DNA from: an uncultured Lachnospiraceae bacterium
GTDB lineage: Bacteria > Bacillota > Clostridia > Lachnospirales > Lachnospiraceae
NCBI GenBank assembly: GCA_934339135.1
Contig: CAKRHP010000015.1
Coordinates: 32,923 to 96,922 of the forward strand
Length of the DNA stretch: 64,000 nt
Direction: 5' to 3'
Notes under the pieces: model-generated
What the model saw: the letters and a program-made list of their open reading frames with translations, nothing else
Told to the model about the DNA's origin: nothing
Database searches by the model: none
Translations under genes and position numbers: made by a program
Part shown: piece after piece, positions 43,911-52,209 of the stretch
Position numbering within the stretch: the first letter of the stretch is position 1
How the letters are laid out: each line of letters begins with the position of its first letter

Positions 43911-44021
43911 GATAACTGATCTGACGTGTTGTTCGTTATCATCCCGGAGGATTGTGCGTTTCCAATTTCAACCATATTTACTTAACTACGCGATTATAAC
44001 ACATTTTTCTTAGAAATGCAA
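43911..44021 (-). promoter_or_regulatory. Promoter and inverted repeat upstream of the DUF2798 gene
   Basis: TTGCAT (44021-44016) and TATAAT (43998-43993) on the minus strand, 17-base spacer. Downstream, near the start codon, GATAAC (43911-43916) and GTTATC (43935-43940) form a 30-base element with only its ends matching. An operator is possible but unproven. Confidence 0.65.
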
Positions 44022-44037
44022 TGGATTTTTTATGACT

Positions 44038-44568
44038 TTAACAGCATTTGATTCCTATATTCTTACAGGCATCATATAAAGCAGATAACTCTGTCTTTTC
44101 AAAATCAAGATGCTGCTCATATTCCTGATCGGCAGACTCAAAGATCAGACTGCTTTTCCCGCGGCATTTGATCTTGAGCTGATATTTTCCCTTTTCGGTG
44201 TATATCCGGTTGATCAGCATGACTTTGCGGACTTCGGTGATATCGGATATATTTCTGATATATTGTCTGCCATTTATAGTGATCTCCAGCTTTTCCTGCG
44301 AGATCAGAATTGCCGCTTTCATCACACCCTTTGTCTTTCGGTCACGAATATAGTAGAACACGCATACGACCAGAACACTGATGACCAGTGCCAGCAACGG
44401 GATTGTATCCTCCCACTTACCTGGAATGATTCCCACCTGATCTAGTATGATATATACCATAAACTGAAACAGGAAACATACTGCAAAAAGGAGGCACATA
44501 TGAAGTCCTGCCCCTTTTGTCTGAAAAACGCTGTCTTTTACCGTGATATGAAATTTTTGTTCTGTCAT
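44038..44568 (-). CDS. Membrane protein of unknown function with two helices and a cytoplasmic beta domain
   Basis: A 176-residue protein. Two membrane helices (about 24-43 and 55-72) follow a short N-terminal segment, then RDRKTKG and a roughly 95-residue domain of short beta strands (AILISQEKLEITINGRQYIR) resembling YcxB/PH-like domains. No name can be given. GGGGG precedes the ATG. It lies 20 bases before the lipase-like gene's downstream end and on the same strand, so it may share regulation with it. Confidence 0.6.
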   Translation of the reverse strand: MTEQKFHITVKDSVFQTKGAGLHMCLLFAVCFLFQFMVYIILDQVGIIPGKWEDTIPLLALVISVLVVCVFYYIRDRKTKGVMKAAILISQEKLEITINGRQYIRNISDITEVRKVMLINRIYTEKGKYQLKIKCRGKSSLIFESADQEYEQHLDFEKTELSALYDACKNIGIKCC

Positions 44569-44587
44569 TTTTCCCCCTGTAGTGTAT

Positions 44588-45781
44588 CTACAATCCTTTA
44601 TTTTTCAGATCTGCGACAAGCTGCACATAAAATTCACGTACATCAAAGTCCGGAATATTTTCCCGGTTCAGATCGATCACATCACCGTGGGAAATGCCCC
44701 GTTTGCCCTCAACCGTCAGAAACTGATAGTTTTCTCCCCATGGAAATGATTCCTCTCCCACCAGACCGTCATTGGCTCCATCAAAATATTTCACCAAAGG
44801 GTAGGTGAAATTTAACGGAAATCTTCCGGACATGGGTTTATTCAGCTTTGATCCTACGGATTGATAAAATACATCGGGATCATCCTTGATCTCCCCGTTG
44901 AACTTTTCGCAGTTTTCAAAGGTAAGATCATGCACCGCTGCCAGAAAATCCGGATTCACATCTCCCAGCTTTGCAGCCCCGGCATTATATGCCTTTTCCA
45001 CTGCATGCTGCTGTTTTGCAGAAATCTTGTTTAGAAGATAATCTGCAAACTGGCATCCCCGGTGCGGCGTATTGATCGTGGTCAGAGAAGCGATATATGG
45101 TGCTGCATCTGTCAGAGCGATCATGGCTCTGGAGTCAAGTCCCCCCTTGGAATGGGCAATGATATTTACCTTCTCACAGCCTGTTTTATCGATAATCTCA
45201 TGAACCCTTGCGGCAAGCTGCTCTGCACTGTCCCGCACGGCGGAAGCACTGTTATGATTGCCGTAATAGATCCGGGCTCCATTCTTCTCCAGCTCCTCCG
45301 GAATCCGTCCCCAGTAATTTAAATGTTCAAAATCCCTGAAAAAAACGCCATGAACCATCAATATTGGGTACTTTGTCCGGCATATCTCCTGTTTCGCCCG
45401 TTTTTTATTTCGTTTGGCCCGCATCTTTTCCATCTTTACTTCCTGACCGGTGGTTTTAATGATCACATGCAGCATGATCAGATGAACAACCGGAATCCAT
45501 CCGCACACAACCCCAAGAACACGCCACCGGATCCCGAGCTGTTCTGATGTCAGATATACTGTGATAATGCCGGTCCAGAAAACAATATTTTCCAGCAGGA
45601 TCACGATTCCAAGACGGATCAGCCAGTATGATGTCTGCTGTTTCAGCCCTGCCGGTCCTCCAAACCACGTTTGATAGAGTCCAAAGAAGCCAAGCAACAG
45701 ATAGATCGACAAGATGACTGTGGTAAAGCAGAATAATTTTAACATGATCCTGCCAAAATTACAGATTCGAACTCGTTTCAT
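44588..45781 (-). CDS. Membrane-anchored lipase/alpha-beta hydrolase
   Basis: A 397-residue protein. Three N-terminal membrane helices (about 12-32, 50-70, 83-105), a basic linker (KMRAKRNKKRAKQE), then an alpha/beta-hydrolase domain (about 130-395). HGVFFRDFEHLNYWG is the oxyanion region, IIAHSKGGLDSRAM the nucleophile elbow G/A-x-S-x-G with Ser, TTINTPHRG follows as in bacterial lipases, and ISHGDVIDLNREN near the end has a plausible catalytic His. It resembles clostridial triacylglycerol lipases anchored at the membrane. The ribosome site is weak. Substrate unknown, probably lipid esters. Confidence 0.83.
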   Translation of the reverse strand: MKRVRICNFGRIMLKLFCFTTVILSIYLLLGFFGLYQTWFGGPAGLKQQTSYWLIRLGIVILLENIVFWTGIITVYLTSEQLGIRWRVLGVVCGWIPVVHLIMLHVIIKTTGQEVKMEKMRAKRNKKRAKQEICRTKYPILMVHGVFFRDFEHLNYWGRIPEELEKNGARIYYGNHNSASAVRDSAEQLAARVHEIIDKTGCEKVNIIAHSKGGLDSRAMIALTDAAPYIASLTTINTPHRGCQFADYLLNKISAKQQHAVEKAYNAGAAKLGDVNPDFLAAVHDLTFENCEKFNGEIKDDPDVFYQSVGSKLNKPMSGRFPLNFTYPLVKYFDGANDGLVGEESFPWGENYQFLTVEGKRGISHGDVIDLNRENIPDFDVREFYVQLVADLKNKGL

Positions 45782-45819
45782 ATTAGTCTAACATTCCTTT
45801 CTCCTGCCGCACCTCTGCA

Positions 45820-46044
45820 TCATTCTCCGGGACTGCTTGAGATCACTTTACCGGTATTCCAAAGCATAACGGTCCGCCTGGCAGCATCCAGCCTCTCCTC
45901 CTCGGAATGAAAATCAATGGTGACAGAATGACAGCCACATTCCAGGCACATTACATAATAACCACAGCCACATTCCTCTTCCAAAAGTGCACCGCCATCA
46001 CAAAGCGGGCAGTCATTAATCTCTAGCATATCTTCGATGTTCAT
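45820..46044 (-). CDS. Lar-like zinc-ribbon protein
   Basis: A 74-residue protein with cysteine pairs in NDCPLCDGGALLEE and GYYVMCLECGCHSVTI and a C-terminal MLWNTGKVI, the pattern of the Lar (restriction alleviation) domain family. Classical Lar protects against type I restriction; most family members are uncharacterised. The start at 46044 is set by GAGGAGG eight bases upstream; the longer frame lacks a site. It follows hepT by 41 bases and may be part of a small defence-linked transcript. The function is inferred from motifs only. Confidence 0.62.
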   Translation of the reverse strand: MNIEDMLEINDCPLCDGGALLEEECGCGYYVMCLECGCHSVTIDFHSEEERLDAARRTVMLWNTGKVISSSPGE

Positions 46045-46085
46045 GAATATTCCTCCTCTTTCTTTCCAATCTGACATTGTAATCA

Positions 46086-46514
46086 TTAAAAATCATCAAT
46101 TGACGGCTGGCTTCCATCATAATACCTGGTGACAGTATTCTTGAACTCTGTAAAAGCATCATAGTAACCGGAAATAATAATATCGAATTCCCGCTCTGCG
46201 ATTGTTCCATCATAGTCATGTGCCAGCAAATTCCTTGTTTTCAGCATCTTCATCCATACATCATCACGAATTAATCCATTGGTAAATGCAGTTTGTAACA
46301 CAGCTCTCGGAGAACCGATCGCAAAATCTGTGATACCTAACTGTTTTACCAGAATATCCTTCATCACTTTCCATGACAGATCAAATGTCAGATTATAATT
46401 TTGAATTGTTCCTTCTAAAACAAAATCCGCTTTGGGATCTGCGAACTTACTCTTCTGCAAATTACTTAGACTTCTGCAAAATGATCGGAACCGGTTAAAA
46501 TATTTTTCTGCCAT
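46086..46514 (-). CDS. hepT: HepT-like HEPN toxin of a type VII toxin-antitoxin pair
   Basis: A 142-residue all-helical HEPN protein. MLKTRNLLAHDYDG contains the RNase motif R-x4-H-x-Y, where the Tyr is the site adenylylated by MntA in the studied HepT/MntA system. TFDLSWKVMKDIL is the typical family segment. HEPN toxins cleave tRNA or mRNA. Its start overlaps the end of mntA by 20 bases, so both are translated together. Older annotations call this the nucleotidyltransferase substrate-binding protein (HI0074 type). Confidence 0.83.
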   Translation of the reverse strand: MAEKYFNRFRSFCRSLSNLQKSKFADPKADFVLEGTIQNYNLTFDLSWKVMKDILVKQLGITDFAIGSPRAVLQTAFTNGLIRDDVWMKMLKTRNLLAHDYDGTIAEREFDIIISGYYDAFTEFKNTVTRYYDGSQPSIDDF

Positions 46515-46812
46515 ATTTTTTTATATCCTCCAATAGATACTCATTATGTATCTCATTATAATAGAAAATATCAATTTTGCGCAAGGTCTCTATCTGTTCA
46601 AGCATCTCATCTAAGGATTCACTATTCACGTTACCATACACCACAAAATCAATGTCACTCCTGGGGGCTGCCTTTCCTGTTGCAAAGGAGCCAAACAGAG
46701 TCAGTCCATCCGCTCCGCATTTTTTACAGGCTGCGGACACTTTCTTTATGATTTCCTCGATGGGCATGACATTTAATTTTTCATTGCCTTCTTCGAACTC
46801 TACATCTTTCAA
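46495..46812 (-). CDS. mntA: MntA-like minimal nucleotidyltransferase antitoxin
   Basis: A 105-residue MNT-fold protein. LTLFGSFATGKAAPRSDIDF is the complete GS-x10-DxD catalytic motif, and KIDIFYYNEI supplies the third Asp. In the known pair the enzyme attaches AMP to the HepT toxin and silences it. The first codon is a TTG with AAGGAGG 12 bases upstream; an internal ATG 15 codons later is the alternative start. Coupled to hepT by overlap. Confidence 0.84.
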   Translation of the reverse strand: MKDVEFEEGNEKLNVMPIEEIIKKVSAACKKCGADGLTLFGSFATGKAAPRSDIDFVVYGNVNSESLDEMLEQIETLRKIDIFYYNEIHNEYLLEDIKKYGRKIF

Positions 46813-46910
46813 TTTTGTACGGAACCTCCTTAATAACCACTAACACCATTTTACATGAATCAGACGGGCTGTCAATAATCTTCGGGCATCTTTTCTTTCG
46901 ATAAACAAAA

Positions 46911-46942
46911 CAGTGAATCTACTGTAATTCATAGATTCACTG
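46911..46942 (-). terminator. Terminator after the blaR1-like gene
   Basis: CAGTGAATCT (46911-46920) and AGATTCACTG (46933-46942) form a 10-bp stem, with TTTTGTTT following on the minus strand. Confidence 0.82.
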
Positions 46943-46963
46943 CCTTTGTTTTTTAAGCTTTTA

Positions 46964-48277
46964 TCAATACCCCCATGTCATCAGCTTCCACTGACCGCCC
47001 TCTGAACGTGCCAGCCACCACTGCCAGTCATTATATTCGAAGTCCGCGTTAAATGCCACGGCATCCTTTTCATCCTTTGGTGAATGAAAATCACTTTCAA
47101 ACATAATACATTCTGTAAACGTTTCTTTATTATCATTCGCATTTTCTAATTCCTGCAACCAGCTTAAATTTTCACTTTCGCTGCACGTCTGATCTGATCC
47201 GTATCGGATGCTGTGCATTTCGCAGCCCTTCCAGTGATTAAACTCATTCATGATCGTCTGAATCGCCTCATCCATATCTTCTTTAGAATATAACTTGGAG
47301 CTGCCGTAATCGCAGGTAAAATGATACTCTGCCTTGTTATCACTTTTCCTTGTCGTAGCAAAGCACACGCTGACCCCGGCAAATGCTACGATCGCAAGCA
47401 GAACGATCCAAACTGCAGGCTTTTTATAATTCATGATATTCTTCACTCTCCCCTTTACATGATCCTCGCCAAAGGCAACCGGACAGGCTGCAATCCTCTT
47501 CCGTCCGGAGCTGCAATCTAACAGAGCCTGGCAATAATCCGCTTTCCACTGTTTGTCCTCGCCCATGGTCGCTCGCTCATCACAGGCATATTCAATGTCC
47601 CTGCAAAAAAGAATATATGCGATCCAGCAGAGAGGCTGAAACCAGTAAATTGACAATATCACAAAACTAAGTGGTTTCCAAAGATGATCTTTTCGTTTTA
47701 GATGTGCCTTTTCATGCCTTAATACAAATTCCCTTTCTTCCCCGGTCATCCCCGATGGACAATATATTTTCGGCCGTATGATTCCAAGAATAAACGGACC
47801 GGGAATATCGTCACATTCATATATGTTTTGCTCTGTGCGTATGGAAGCCCTGACCCTTCGTTTTAGCAAAATATAAGTGACCGCTGTATAAGCAAGCATC
47901 CCCAACACTCCGATGATCCAGACAACGGTGCCAACGTGCAGAAATATCGGAACCAGATTCACACCGTTGTCACTTGTGGAAGTAAATTGCTCCTGAATCA
48001 CAGGATTTACGACTGCGTCCACAGATTTCAGTCCCGTATCAAGCATCGGTTCCTGTTGCGATGCAATACCCACCGGTACGGGCGTACAGTTTGGAATCAG
48101 GCTGAACGCACTCTCCAAAGGAAACGGAACGACCAGCTTAACAGCAACGATCACCCAGAGAAAGCATATTAACCTTTTCGGTGCTTTCTGAAACAAAAGC
48201 CGTAATACGATGATTGCAAAAATCAATACACTGACAGTAAGTGCATTGTTTAATATCATTATAAAATATCGTTCCAT
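46964..48277 (-). CDS. BlaR1-family M56 membrane metalloprotease
   Basis: A 437-residue protein with four membrane helices (about 5-25, 33-53, 108-130 and 300-318). The M56 zinc motif is EFVLRHEKAHLKRKDHLWKP (HExxH, about residue 195). BlaR1 cuts the cognate BlaI repressor when a signal arrives. The C-terminal domain (about 320-437) is not the penicillin-binding sensor of classical BlaR1 but an extracellular domain with a GCEMHSIRYGSD-like pattern and a final WQWWLARSEGGQWKLMTWGY found in several clostridial relatives. It probably senses a different signal. GAGGAG precedes the ATG, which is three bases after the stop of blaI. Confidence 0.85.
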   Translation of the reverse strand: MERYFIMILNNALTVSVLIFAIIVLRLLFQKAPKRLICFLWVIVAVKLVVPFPLESAFSLIPNCTPVPVGIASQQEPMLDTGLKSVDAVVNPVIQEQFTSTSDNGVNLVPIFLHVGTVVWIIGVLGMLAYTAVTYILLKRRVRASIRTEQNIYECDDIPGPFILGIIRPKIYCPSGMTGEEREFVLRHEKAHLKRKDHLWKPLSFVILSIYWFQPLCWIAYILFCRDIEYACDERATMGEDKQWKADYCQALLDCSSGRKRIAACPVAFGEDHVKGRVKNIMNYKKPAVWIVLLAIVAFAGVSVCFATTRKSDNKAEYHFTCDYGSSKLYSKEDMDEAIQTIMNEFNHWKGCEMHSIRYGSDQTCSESENLSWLQELENANDNKETFTECIMFESDFHSPKDEKDAVAFNADFEYNDWQWWLARSEGGQWKLMTWGY

Positions 48278-48280
48278 AGG

Positions 48281-48643
48281 CTACTCCTCTCTGTATGCAT
48301 CAATCATTTTCCGGATCTCTGCCACATCCGCAGATGATAGTTTCTTACGGGAGGCAAAGGCTGCTATAAATGCCGGCAGTGAGCCATCAAAGGATTCTTC
48401 AATGATCTTTTCACTTTGCGCTGCTCCGAATTCCTCTCTGGTCATTAAAGAAGAAACGATTCCTTTCTCATTTTGAAATATGCCCCTCTCACATAATCGT
48501 TTTAACATCGTATATGTGGTAGACTTTTTCCACTCCAGCCGCTGCTCGCAGAGCTTGACAAGCTGGCCGGAGGGAATCGGCTCATGCTCCCAGATAATAT
48601 CGGCAAATTTGCTCTCGACCGCTCCCAGTTTTAACTCTTCCAT
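48281..48643 (-). CDS. BlaI/MecI/CopY-family repressor
   Basis: A 120-residue winged-helix repressor: KLGAVESKFADIIWEHEPIP, then KLCEQRLEWKKSTTYTMLKRL (recognition helix with the S-T-T-Y-T motif) and CERGIFQNEKGIVSSLMT, the protease-sensitive region. It should bind as a dimer to its own promoter and be inactivated by the adjacent M56 protease. The start at 48643 is set by GGGG eight bases upstream; the frame is open 26 further codons but these overlap the operators. Two TCTA-N7-TAGA elements in the promoter are the likely binding sites. Confidence 0.9.
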   Translation of the reverse strand: MEELKLGAVESKFADIIWEHEPIPSGQLVKLCEQRLEWKKSTTYTMLKRLCERGIFQNEKGIVSSLMTREEFGAAQSEKIIEESFDGSLPAFIAAFASRKKLSSADVAEIRKMIDAYREE

Positions 48644-48658
48644 TTGTTCATCCCCTTT

Positions 48659-48721
48659 TGGTCTAATTGGTGTAGACCATTTCTTTAGTATTAATCTACT
48701 ATGATTAGACCGATTTGTCAA
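48659..48721 (-). promoter_or_regulatory. blaI-blaR1 promoter with two TCTA-N7-TAGA operators
   Basis: TCTA-N7-TAGA occurs at 48662-48676 (inside a 21-base palindrome with TGGTCTA/TAGACCA arms, 48659-48679) and again at 48695-48709. Their centres are 33 bp apart, about three helical turns. TTGACA (48721-48716) and a weak TAGATT (48698-48693) form the promoter with a 17-base spacer, so the second operator covers the spacer and -10. Confidence 0.78.
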
Positions 48722-48820
48722 CTGTATTTTTTATTCTCTCAATAAAATTTCATAAAAAAGGGCAAAATCTGCGTTGTTCCCTTGATCTCTGCTACGTTAC
48801 GAGCGTTTTCCTATACACAA

Positions 48821-48861
48821 AAAAGACAAAGACCGGAATTGTCCCAAAGTCTTTGTCTTTT
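48821..48861 (-). terminator. Terminator after the GNAT gene
   Basis: AAAAGACAAAGAC (48821-48833) and GTCTTTGTCTTTT (48849-48861) pair over 13 bp around a 15-base loop; T-rich on the minus strand. Confidence 0.8.
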
Positions 48862-48896
48862 GGTATCAAATAATTTCTTATACGGCTTCCTTCAGC

Positions 48897-49664
48897 TCAA
48901 TTATTCATATCCTCAACTAAGCTTGCAGCTTTTACTGTCATTTCTACCCATCCCGGCACAAAACCACTCCGTAATGCATTTTTAACAGATTTAAGATTCG
49001 ACCAGGCACAACAATAAAATGGTACCTTTCCTCTATCCATTATCTCTATTGCCAAATTACTTGTTAAGGAAGAAGCAATCCCCTGTCTGCGATACTCTGG
49101 CAAAACATCAACTCCAATCTGCCACATATCATCACAATCTGCAGAACAGGCTGCAAGTCCGATGAGTTTTCCGTTATCATAAGCGCCAATCCCAAGGACA
49201 TCCAGCTGCTTTCTGCCTTCACAGAGCGCATTGCTCCAGGTTGGAAGATACAAATCAGAAAAATCCTTTTGTTCCAGCACCTTAAGCTGATAATTACATT
49301 CTCTTCGTTTCAAAACATTAATATCCGGCAAAAAATACTCTGCCATAAAGCAAATACGGTATCCATTTTCCTTCATCCGTTCATCGAACCAATGCATATT
49401 AGGAGTTTCAAAACAATGATAAAATTCATATTTGCTTAGATACCTTTCAACAATTTCTCTATATTCATCTTTTACAGACGCAACGATATTATTTCCATAC
49501 GAAATAAAATTGCAGGCTATAGGTTCTTCATAGTATTTTTTGGCCGATGGCCCAATTTCAGACTTTACAATCACATTTGTGTCCATAAGAAAATCCGAAA
49601 CTTTAGCATTAATATCGTATGCAGATTGTTGCATTGCAATATCAAGTATCTCTTTATTTGTCAT
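48897..49664 (-). CDS. GNAT-family N-acetyltransferase
   Basis: A 255-residue protein. The acetyl-CoA-binding motif lies in IGVDVLPEYRRQGIASSLTS (about residue 175, Q-x-x-G-x-A), and NLKSVKNALRSGFVPGWVEMTV is the C-terminal GNAT beta strand and helix. The N-terminal 130 residues are unlike simple single-domain GNATs and may be a second, degenerate GNAT half. Substrate unknown. GAGGTG precedes the ATG. Flanked by terminators, so transcribed alone. Confidence 0.83.
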   Translation of the reverse strand: MTNKEILDIAMQQSAYDINAKVSDFLMDTNVIVKSEIGPSAKKYYEEPIACNFISYGNNIVASVKDEYREIVERYLSKYEFYHCFETPNMHWFDERMKENGYRICFMAEYFLPDINVLKRRECNYQLKVLEQKDFSDLYLPTWSNALCEGRKQLDVLGIGAYDNGKLIGLAACSADCDDMWQIGVDVLPEYRRQGIASSLTSNLAIEIMDRGKVPFYCCAWSNLKSVKNALRSGFVPGWVEMTVKAASLVEDMNN

Positions 49665-49863
49665 ATTTTAATCACCTCATTTCAATCATTAGGTACATAC
49701 TAATAAGAATGACCACCACTTAGAAATGTTACAGAGTTATTTGGCATCTGCGTCAGGGCCAAAAACGTATTTATACTTTATCGTAATTGTGTTCCATGGC
49801 ACATATAATACCATATTTTCAACCGTATATCACTAGCAGAATATACTAAAAATTAATTCCAAC

Positions 49864-49893
49864 AAAAAAGACTGTCTTGCGACAGCCTTTTTT
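49864..49893 (-). terminator. Terminator after the MetE-like gene
   Basis: AAAAAAG...CTGTC (49864-49876) and GACAG...TTTTTT (49881-49893) form a hairpin with a short loop, T tract on the minus strand, two bases after the stop. Confidence 0.85.
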
Positions 49894-49894
49894 A

Positions 49895-51016
49895 CTAATT
49901 CCAAACCTCTTCTGCAATTTCTTTTACCAGTTTAAGCTTTGCCCACTGCTCTTCCTCTGTAAGTTTATTTCCGATTTCGCATGAGGCAAAACCACACTGT
50001 GGGCTAAGATATAACCGATCCTGCGGAATATATTTCGCAGCCTGTTTGATTCTTTCCACGATCTCTTTTTTGTTTTCAAGATCAGGTTTCTTTGTGGTGA
50101 TGAGTCCCAAAACTACTTTTTTGTCACCAGATATTTTTGCAAGCGGCTCAAATCCTCCGGATCTCTCATCATCAAATTCAAGATAATAGGCATTGACATT
50201 TTCTTCTCCAAACAACAGATCAGCCACACCGTCATATGCACCCGAGCTGAAAAATGTTGAGTGATAATTTCCACGGCACACATGTGTATTAATAATCAGA
50301 TTCTGAGGTGCCTGTGCAACCACATCATTATTCAGTTTTAAGATCAGTCTTTTGTATGCCTCTAACTCTTCTCCATTTCTGCCTGTAAGCTCAACCGCCA
50401 ACTCCGGATTTACCATGCCGCCCCACACGCAGTCATCAAACTGCAGGTTGCGGCAGCCGGCTCCATAAAGCTCATGGATAAATTCACCATAAGCCTTAAT
50501 AACATCTTCAGCAAAGGCTTCCTCTGTTCCATATATTTTCAAGGTATCTTCTAAAAGCTGTGTTCCGGTAAAATAAGCATAAAACTGTCCCGGAGATGGT
50601 ATTGTCTGTTTTGCAACGGTATTTTCATCTTCCAGTGCCTTCACGAATTTGAAATGCTCAACAAACGGATGATCCTTTACAGAAATTTTTCCAACCATAT
50701 ATGTATCATCAATCATGGCGGCTTCTGCATCAAATGTGGTATTTCCATCTACTGTTTTTTTATGTTCAATCCCCTGAAATCCCCACATGAAATCCAGATG
50801 CCAGGTTGCTCTTCTGAACTCTCCGTCTGTGATCACATGATATCCAAGCTCTTTAATTTTATTGACAAGCTGTACAATGCACTCATCTTCTACGCTTTTT
50901 AACTGTTCTGCATTGATCGTTCCGGTCTCATAATCCGCTCTCGCTTTCTTTAACTTTTCAGGCCGCAAAAAGCTCCCGACATAATCATATCGGAAAGGTG
51001 TTTTTAAATCGCTCAT
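49895..51016 (-). CDS. MetE C-terminal-domain-like methyltransferase (YxjG/YxjH type)
   Basis: A 373-residue protein equal to the catalytic half of cobalamin-independent methionine synthase: YDYVGSFLRPEKLKKAR, ITDGEFRRATWHLDFMWG, LQFDDCVWGGM, NTHVCRGNYHSTFFSSG (with a Zn-binding His and Cys) and LYLSPQCGFASCEIGN (second Cys). Standalone proteins of this kind in B. subtilis (YxjG, YxjH) are thought to use methyl donors other than full-length MetE substrates. It probably makes methionine from homocysteine, linking to luxS, mtnN and metF in this window. AAAGGAG precedes the ATG. No S-box leader was recognised. Confidence 0.9.
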   Translation of the reverse strand: MSDLKTPFRYDYVGSFLRPEKLKKARADYETGTINAEQLKSVEDECIVQLVNKIKELGYHVITDGEFRRATWHLDFMWGFQGIEHKKTVDGNTTFDAEAAMIDDTYMVGKISVKDHPFVEHFKFVKALEDENTVAKQTIPSPGQFYAYFTGTQLLEDTLKIYGTEEAFAEDVIKAYGEFIHELYGAGCRNLQFDDCVWGGMVNPELAVELTGRNGEELEAYKRLILKLNNDVVAQAPQNLIINTHVCRGNYHSTFFSSGAYDGVADLLFGEENVNAYYLEFDDERSGGFEPLAKISGDKKVVLGLITTKKPDLENKKEIVERIKQAAKYIPQDRLYLSPQCGFASCEIGNKLTEEEQWAKLKLVKEIAEEVWN

Positions 51017-51087
51017 TTTGTTCTCCTTTCATCTCGCAACATATATAAAACTATTGTATCCACCGTAGTAATATTTGTATAATACAT

Positions 51088-51136
51088 AAAAACGAGAGTT
51101 GTCCATAGCTTTTTTCTATGGTCAGCTCTCGTTTTT
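51088..51136 (-). terminator. Terminator after the Fic gene
   Basis: AAAAACGAGAG (51088-51098) and CTCTCGTTTTT (51126-51136) pair; a second inner stem CCATAG/CTATGG extends it. The T-rich tail is on the minus strand. Confidence 0.85.
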
Positions 51137-51145
51137 GTCTTTAAC

Positions 51146-52204
51146 TTAATCCAATTCTGAATCACTACGAACATAAAATGTAGCTCTTCCCGATCCTTTT
51201 TTTAAAAGAACACCTTCTTCTACTAATTGTTTTAAAGCCAGTTCTACTGATTTTGTTCCTATGGATGGACACAATTCAGTAATATCACTCTTGCTTAACT
51301 TTCCAACTTTGCTATATATTGCGCGTCTGACAATTTCCTTTGCCGGTAGCTTTTCACTTACAAGCTCGATTCTTTCCTCAAAATCTCTATATGCTGCAAG
51401 AATGATTCTTAGCATATATTTTACAAACGGAGTTACATTTTCTTTATTGTCATGCCAGCCATCCTGACATTCTTCCAGTACCATATAATATAAATCTTTG
51501 TTCTTTGCAATCTTGCTTTCGATAGAAACATATTTTCCAACAACATATCCACTTCTGTATAAAAGTAAGGCTGTGAGTAACCGGCTCATCCTGCCATTTC
51601 CATCACTAAATGGATGTATGCAAAGGAAATCATGTATAAATATTGGAATCAGTAAAATTGAGTCCAACTCGTCATTTGCAATCATTCTATTATAGTTTTC
51701 ACAAATGGCATCAACCGCAGACGGTGTTTCATACGGAGCAAGCGGTGTAAAAAGCACATATTCTTTCCCGGTCTCGTCCGTAGCAGCAATCACATTTTGC
51801 GATACTTTGAAATGACCGCCGATACTTTTTTCTGTATATTGATACAAATCCCGATGTAACTGCAGAATATAATTTGTTGTGATTGGAATATACTCATAGT
51901 TCTCATGTATCGTATTTAAAACATCCCTGTATCCAAGAATTTCTTCTTCCGCGCGATTTTTCGGAGTGGTCTTTTCCTCACAAAGTTGTTTTAATCTGGT
52001 ACTTGTAGTTCGTATTCCCTCAATAGCATTTGATGCCTCTGTACTCTGTCGTTTTGCTATTTCAACAAGTTTCTCTAATTCTTCCGGTTTCTGTTTAAGA
52101 TAAACCTCCTGCCGTCCCTTATATTCATGAATCTGTGCAATAAGCGAGATAATCTCACTGTCCCAGGTTTTCTCTTTTAATGACGAATAATCAAATATTC
52201 TCAT
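51146..52204 (-). CDS. Fic-family AMP transferase with N-terminal inhibitory helix and C-terminal winged helix
   Basis: A 352-residue protein. IHPFSDGNGRMSRLLTALLL (about residue 195) is the full active-site motif HPFx(D/E)GNGR. Near residue 58 SNAIEGI matches the inhibitory (S/T)xxxE(G/N) helix, so activity is held down in cis (class II Fic). The last 70 residues (KLSKSDITELCPSIGTKSVELALKQLVEEG) look like a winged helix-turn-helix, so it may also bind DNA. Fic enzymes AMPylate proteins such as gyrase. AGGAG precedes the ATG. Its promoter carries four copies of one 9-mer, a strong hint of autoregulation by this protein. Confidence 0.9.
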   Translation of the reverse strand: MRIFDYSSLKEKTWDSEIISLIAQIHEYKGRQEVYLKQKPEELEKLVEIAKRQSTEASNAIEGIRTTSTRLKQLCEEKTTPKNRAEEEILGYRDVLNTIHENYEYIPITTNYILQLHRDLYQYTEKSIGGHFKVSQNVIAATDETGKEYVLFTPLAPYETPSAVDAICENYNRMIANDELDSILLIPIFIHDFLCIHPFSDGNGRMSRLLTALLLYRSGYVVGKYVSIESKIAKNKDLYYMVLEECQDGWHDNKENVTPFVKYMLRIILAAYRDFEERIELVSEKLPAKEIVRRAIYSKVGKLSKSDITELCPSIGTKSVELALKQLVEEGVLLKKGSGRATFYVRSDSELD

Positions 52205-52209
52205 AATTT

